A DNA stretch of 44,180 nt. Origin: Bacteroidales bacterium (GTDB lineage: Bacteria > Bacteroidota > Bacteroidia > Bacteroidales > UBA3663). The notes under the pieces were generated by a model that was given only the letters and a program-made list of their open reading frames with translations, had not been told where the DNA came from and did no database searches. A program made the position numbers and the translations under genes. Below are positions 42,195 through 44,180 of this stretch, in pieces. Position 1 is the first letter of the stretch. The number at the start of each line of letters is the position of its first letter. Where the stretch lies: assembly GCA_004557315.1 (NCBI GenBank), contig SFEH01000003.1:1-44180 (forward strand), written 5' to 3'.

Positions 42195-44180
42195 ATGGCA
42201 CAGAATGAAGAACAGCGAATACTTGATATTCAAGTAAAGTACGAGGATGCCATCAATGGCATAGTAGAGTACAAAAAGAAAATAGATGAGCTCAAGGATG
42301 CGGAGAAGAGTCTGAGCGCACAATTCAAAGAGGGGTCCATCACCGAAGACGAATATCGTAAGGGTATGGTGGCATCCCAAGAGGCACAGAAGGACTACAA
42401 AAACGTGGTTCGTGAACTCTCGAAGGAGGTGCAGAATAATATCAAGCACCAGAAGGAGGCAGAGGGCAGTCTGCGTGGTCTGAGGGCTGAACTGAGCAAC
42501 GCTACGAAGGCGTATGACTCGCTTTCAAAGGCAGAGCGAGAAGGAGCAAAGGGTCAGGAGTTGAAAAAGCATATCAACGAGATTACGACCCAACTCAAGG
42601 ACGCTGAGGAGGAGACCCAGCGCTTTTATAGAAACGTAGGTAACTATGAGAACAGCATCAAGTCTGCTCTGGGTCTTAATAATGAGTTCGCCAACTCTCT
42701 GTTGAAGATGAGCCAGGACGGAGGAGGTGTCAAGGGCTTGATAGAAGGAGCCGGCACGAGTGTCAAGGCTTTCGGTGCTACGTTGATGGGACTACTCACC
42801 AATCCGGTCTTCATTGCTCTGGCTGGAATAGTTGGTGTGGGTGTTGCCTTCAAATGGTTCTATGACTACAACAATGGCATACTGGAAGCTACGAGACTCA
42901 CAAAGGAGTTCTTGGGTCTGAGTGGTGACAGGTTGAAGGCGATGCGCTCTGAGATACAGGCTACTGCTGACACCTACGGCAAGGACTTCAAGGAGACTCT
43001 GGAAGGTGTGGACACCATCACCTCTCAGTGGAAGGTGGACGCAGAGGAGGCACTGCGGACGATGAATGATGGCTTCGCCTCTGGTGCGGATCTGAACGGT
43101 GACATGATTGACAAGATTAAGCAGTACGCCCCAGCCTTCCATGATGCTGGTATGAGCGCACAGCAGATGGTTGCCGTTATTCAGCAGACACGCAGTGGTA
43201 TCTTCTCAGACAAGGGTCTTGATGCTATCTCGAAAGGTAGTCAGCGCATCCGAGAGATGAGCACCGCCACAGCCAGCTCGCTTGACAAGATTGGTATTTC
43301 ATCCAAGCAGGTGCAGGCTGATTTGGAGAGCGGAAGCAAGACGACCTTCGATGTACTCCAGGAAGTAAGTCATAAGATTCAGACCCTGCCTCAGGACTCT
43401 CAGGCTGTCGGAGAGGTGATGAAGGACGTATTCGGTAAGACCGCAGCCTCTGGAGGTAAGCAACTCATCGAGGAACTTGGAAAGATGACTACGAGCCTCG
43501 ATGAGGTCAAGAAGAGCACCGGAGAATGGGGCGAGATGATGGACAAGCAGAGAGAGGCCAATGAGGAGCTCAACAAGACGATGGCTGCACTCTTCGATAT
43601 AAGTGATAAGGGCTTCGAGTCGATGAAGGCATCCGTCAAGTTGTTTGTTACTGATGCCATCACAAAACTCTTGAAGGGGCTCATCTCTGTTATCAATTAC
43701 TTCATTGACCTCTACAATCAGAGTATTATATTCAGAGGAGTGATACAGGCCATTGTGACGAACTTCAAGCAGGCGTGGTCTGCAATAAAGTTGGTCTTCA
43801 ATCTTATTATAGACTCAGCGAAGGCTGCAGGAAGGTCTCTCAAGGGCATTGCTGATATTCTGGAAGGTATCATAACTTTCTCGTGGGATAAGATTAAGGC
43901 GGGCTTCAATGGACTCGTAGACAACTACGTAAAGACCTTCAAGGAGGGCTGGGGAGATATTAAGAACTTCGGACAGGAGACGGCGAACAATTTCCTGACT
44001 GGTCTCAATAATACTCTGGAGAGGGGGAAGGTAGCTCATATCGAGATACCTTCCTCGATTGCTGGAGGCGGAGGCGAAGGAACGGGCTCTACGGGTAGTT
44101 CGTCTGCTGGCGGTAATAGTGGAGGCTCTTCATCAAAGAACGGCATAGGCGGTAAATCGGGAAAAAATAACAAGAGTACC
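42195..44180 (+). CDS. Tail tape measure protein, N-terminal part (continues at base 100)
   Basis: The gene starts at ATG 42195 and runs in frame to the window end, continuing at base 1/100 for a total of about 1,112 residues. The N-terminal ~150 residues are a coiled coil (ILDIQVKYEDAINGIVEYK). A hydrophobic segment (LTNPVFIALAGIVGVGVAF, about 200-220) is followed by a TMP-core-like domain with TADTYGKDFKETLEGVDTI and IGISSKQVQADLESG, then further helices. The last 99 bases repeat the window start. Together with the C-terminal part this is the tail length ruler. Confidence 0.92.
   Translation, partial: MAQNEEQRILDIQVKYEDAINGIVEYKKKIDELKDAEKSLSAQFKEGSITEDEYRKGMVASQEAQKDYKNVVRELSKEVQNNIKHQKEAEGSLRGLRAELSNATKAYDSLSKAEREGAKGQELKKHINEITTQLKDAEEETQRFYRNVGNYENSIKSALGLNNEFANSLLKMSQDGGGVKGLIEGAGTSVKAFGATLMGLLTNPVFIALAGIVGVGVAFKWFYDYNNGILEATRLTKEFLGLSGDRLKAMRSEIQATADTYGKDFKETLEGVDTITSQWKVDAEEALRTMNDGFASGADLNGDMIDKIKQYAPAFHDAGMSAQQMVAVIQQTRSGIFSDKGLDAISKGSQRIREMSTATASSLDKIGISSKQVQADLESGSKTTFDVLQEVSHKIQTLPQDSQAVGEVMKDVFGKTAASGGKQLIEELGKMTTSLDEVKKSTGEWGEMMDKQREANEELNKTMAALFDISDKGFESMKASVKLFVTDAITKLLKGLISVINYFIDLYNQSIIFRGVIQAIVTNFKQAWSAIKLVFNLIIDSAKAAGRSLKGIADILEGIITFSWDKIKAGFNGLVDNYVKTFKEGWGDIKNFGQETANNFLTGLNNTLERGKVAHIEIPSSIAGGGGEGTGSTGSSSAGGNSGGSSSKNGIGGKSGKNNKST
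44082..44180. repeat. Right copy of 99-bp terminal direct repeat
   Basis: Identical to 1-99; see the left copy. Deleting either copy gives the closed 44,081-bp genome with an intact tape-measure gene. Confidence 0.93.

Overview
This window is one complete, circularly closed genome of a temperate tailed phage (siphovirus-type, long tape measure) that infects a Bacteroidales host. The first and last 99 bases are identical and the tape-measure gene reads in frame across that joint, so the unit is about 44,081 bp opened at an arbitrary point inside that gene. Host clues are promoters with Bacteroidetes-style TTG / TAnnTTTG boxes, almost no Shine-Dalgarno sequences, a Bacteroidetes-type tyrosine integrase, and PcfK/PcfJ-like, small LuxR-like and Cys-rich genes that are typical of Bacteroides/Prevotella mobile elements.

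Layout. (1) 42195-44180 plus 1-1708: tape measure and a small HTH gene, ended by a terminator. (2) 1812-6975: an operator-flanked promoter, then ClpP-type protease/scaffold, major capsid, a probable tail-tube protein, portal and a connector. (3) 6975-16683: a 2,678-residue tail protein whose C-terminus is the variable region of a diversity-generating retroelement (DGR), then a recognition hairpin, the template repeat, a structured RNA spacer and the reverse transcriptase. (4) 16696-18992: a tail-fibre-assembly-like gene and a lysis cassette (phospholipase-A2-like, holin, DUF5675-like, single-molecule spanin). (5) 19017-21784: lysogeny region on the minus strand, with integrase, tRNA-Arg(TCT) flanked by repeated arm-like sites, four phased iterons beside a very AT-rich block, and a LexA/CI-type repressor with its operators. 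(6) 21785-23943: early leftover region with one small gene, about 680 bp with no convincing gene but many perfect stems (candidate large RNA with tRNA-like parts), then five small genes, one of them without a normal start codon. (7) 23970-34087: a long recombination/replication operon (Rad52-like annealase, PD-(D/E)XK nuclease, SSB, NinB-like, SNF2 helicase, VRR-NUC, DnaD-like, PcfK, PcfJ), whose mRNA appears to begin with a tRNA-like fold. (8) 34119-42191: terminator, promoter, ParB-like protein, glycosyltransferase, terminase subunits, tail completion and tail-tip proteins leading into the tape measure.

How it works together. The repressor probably acts on TAAAGA-N3-TCTTTA operators found at the repressor promoter, in front of the head genes and, degenerated, at the ParB/terminase promoter, so that one protein could silence several transcription units. 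The DGR would diversify the tip of the large tail protein and so the receptor range. The least explained parts are the gene-free structured stretch at 22025-22702, the tRNA-like elements there and at 23985-24046, the phased iterons, and the ParB-glycosyltransferase pair.
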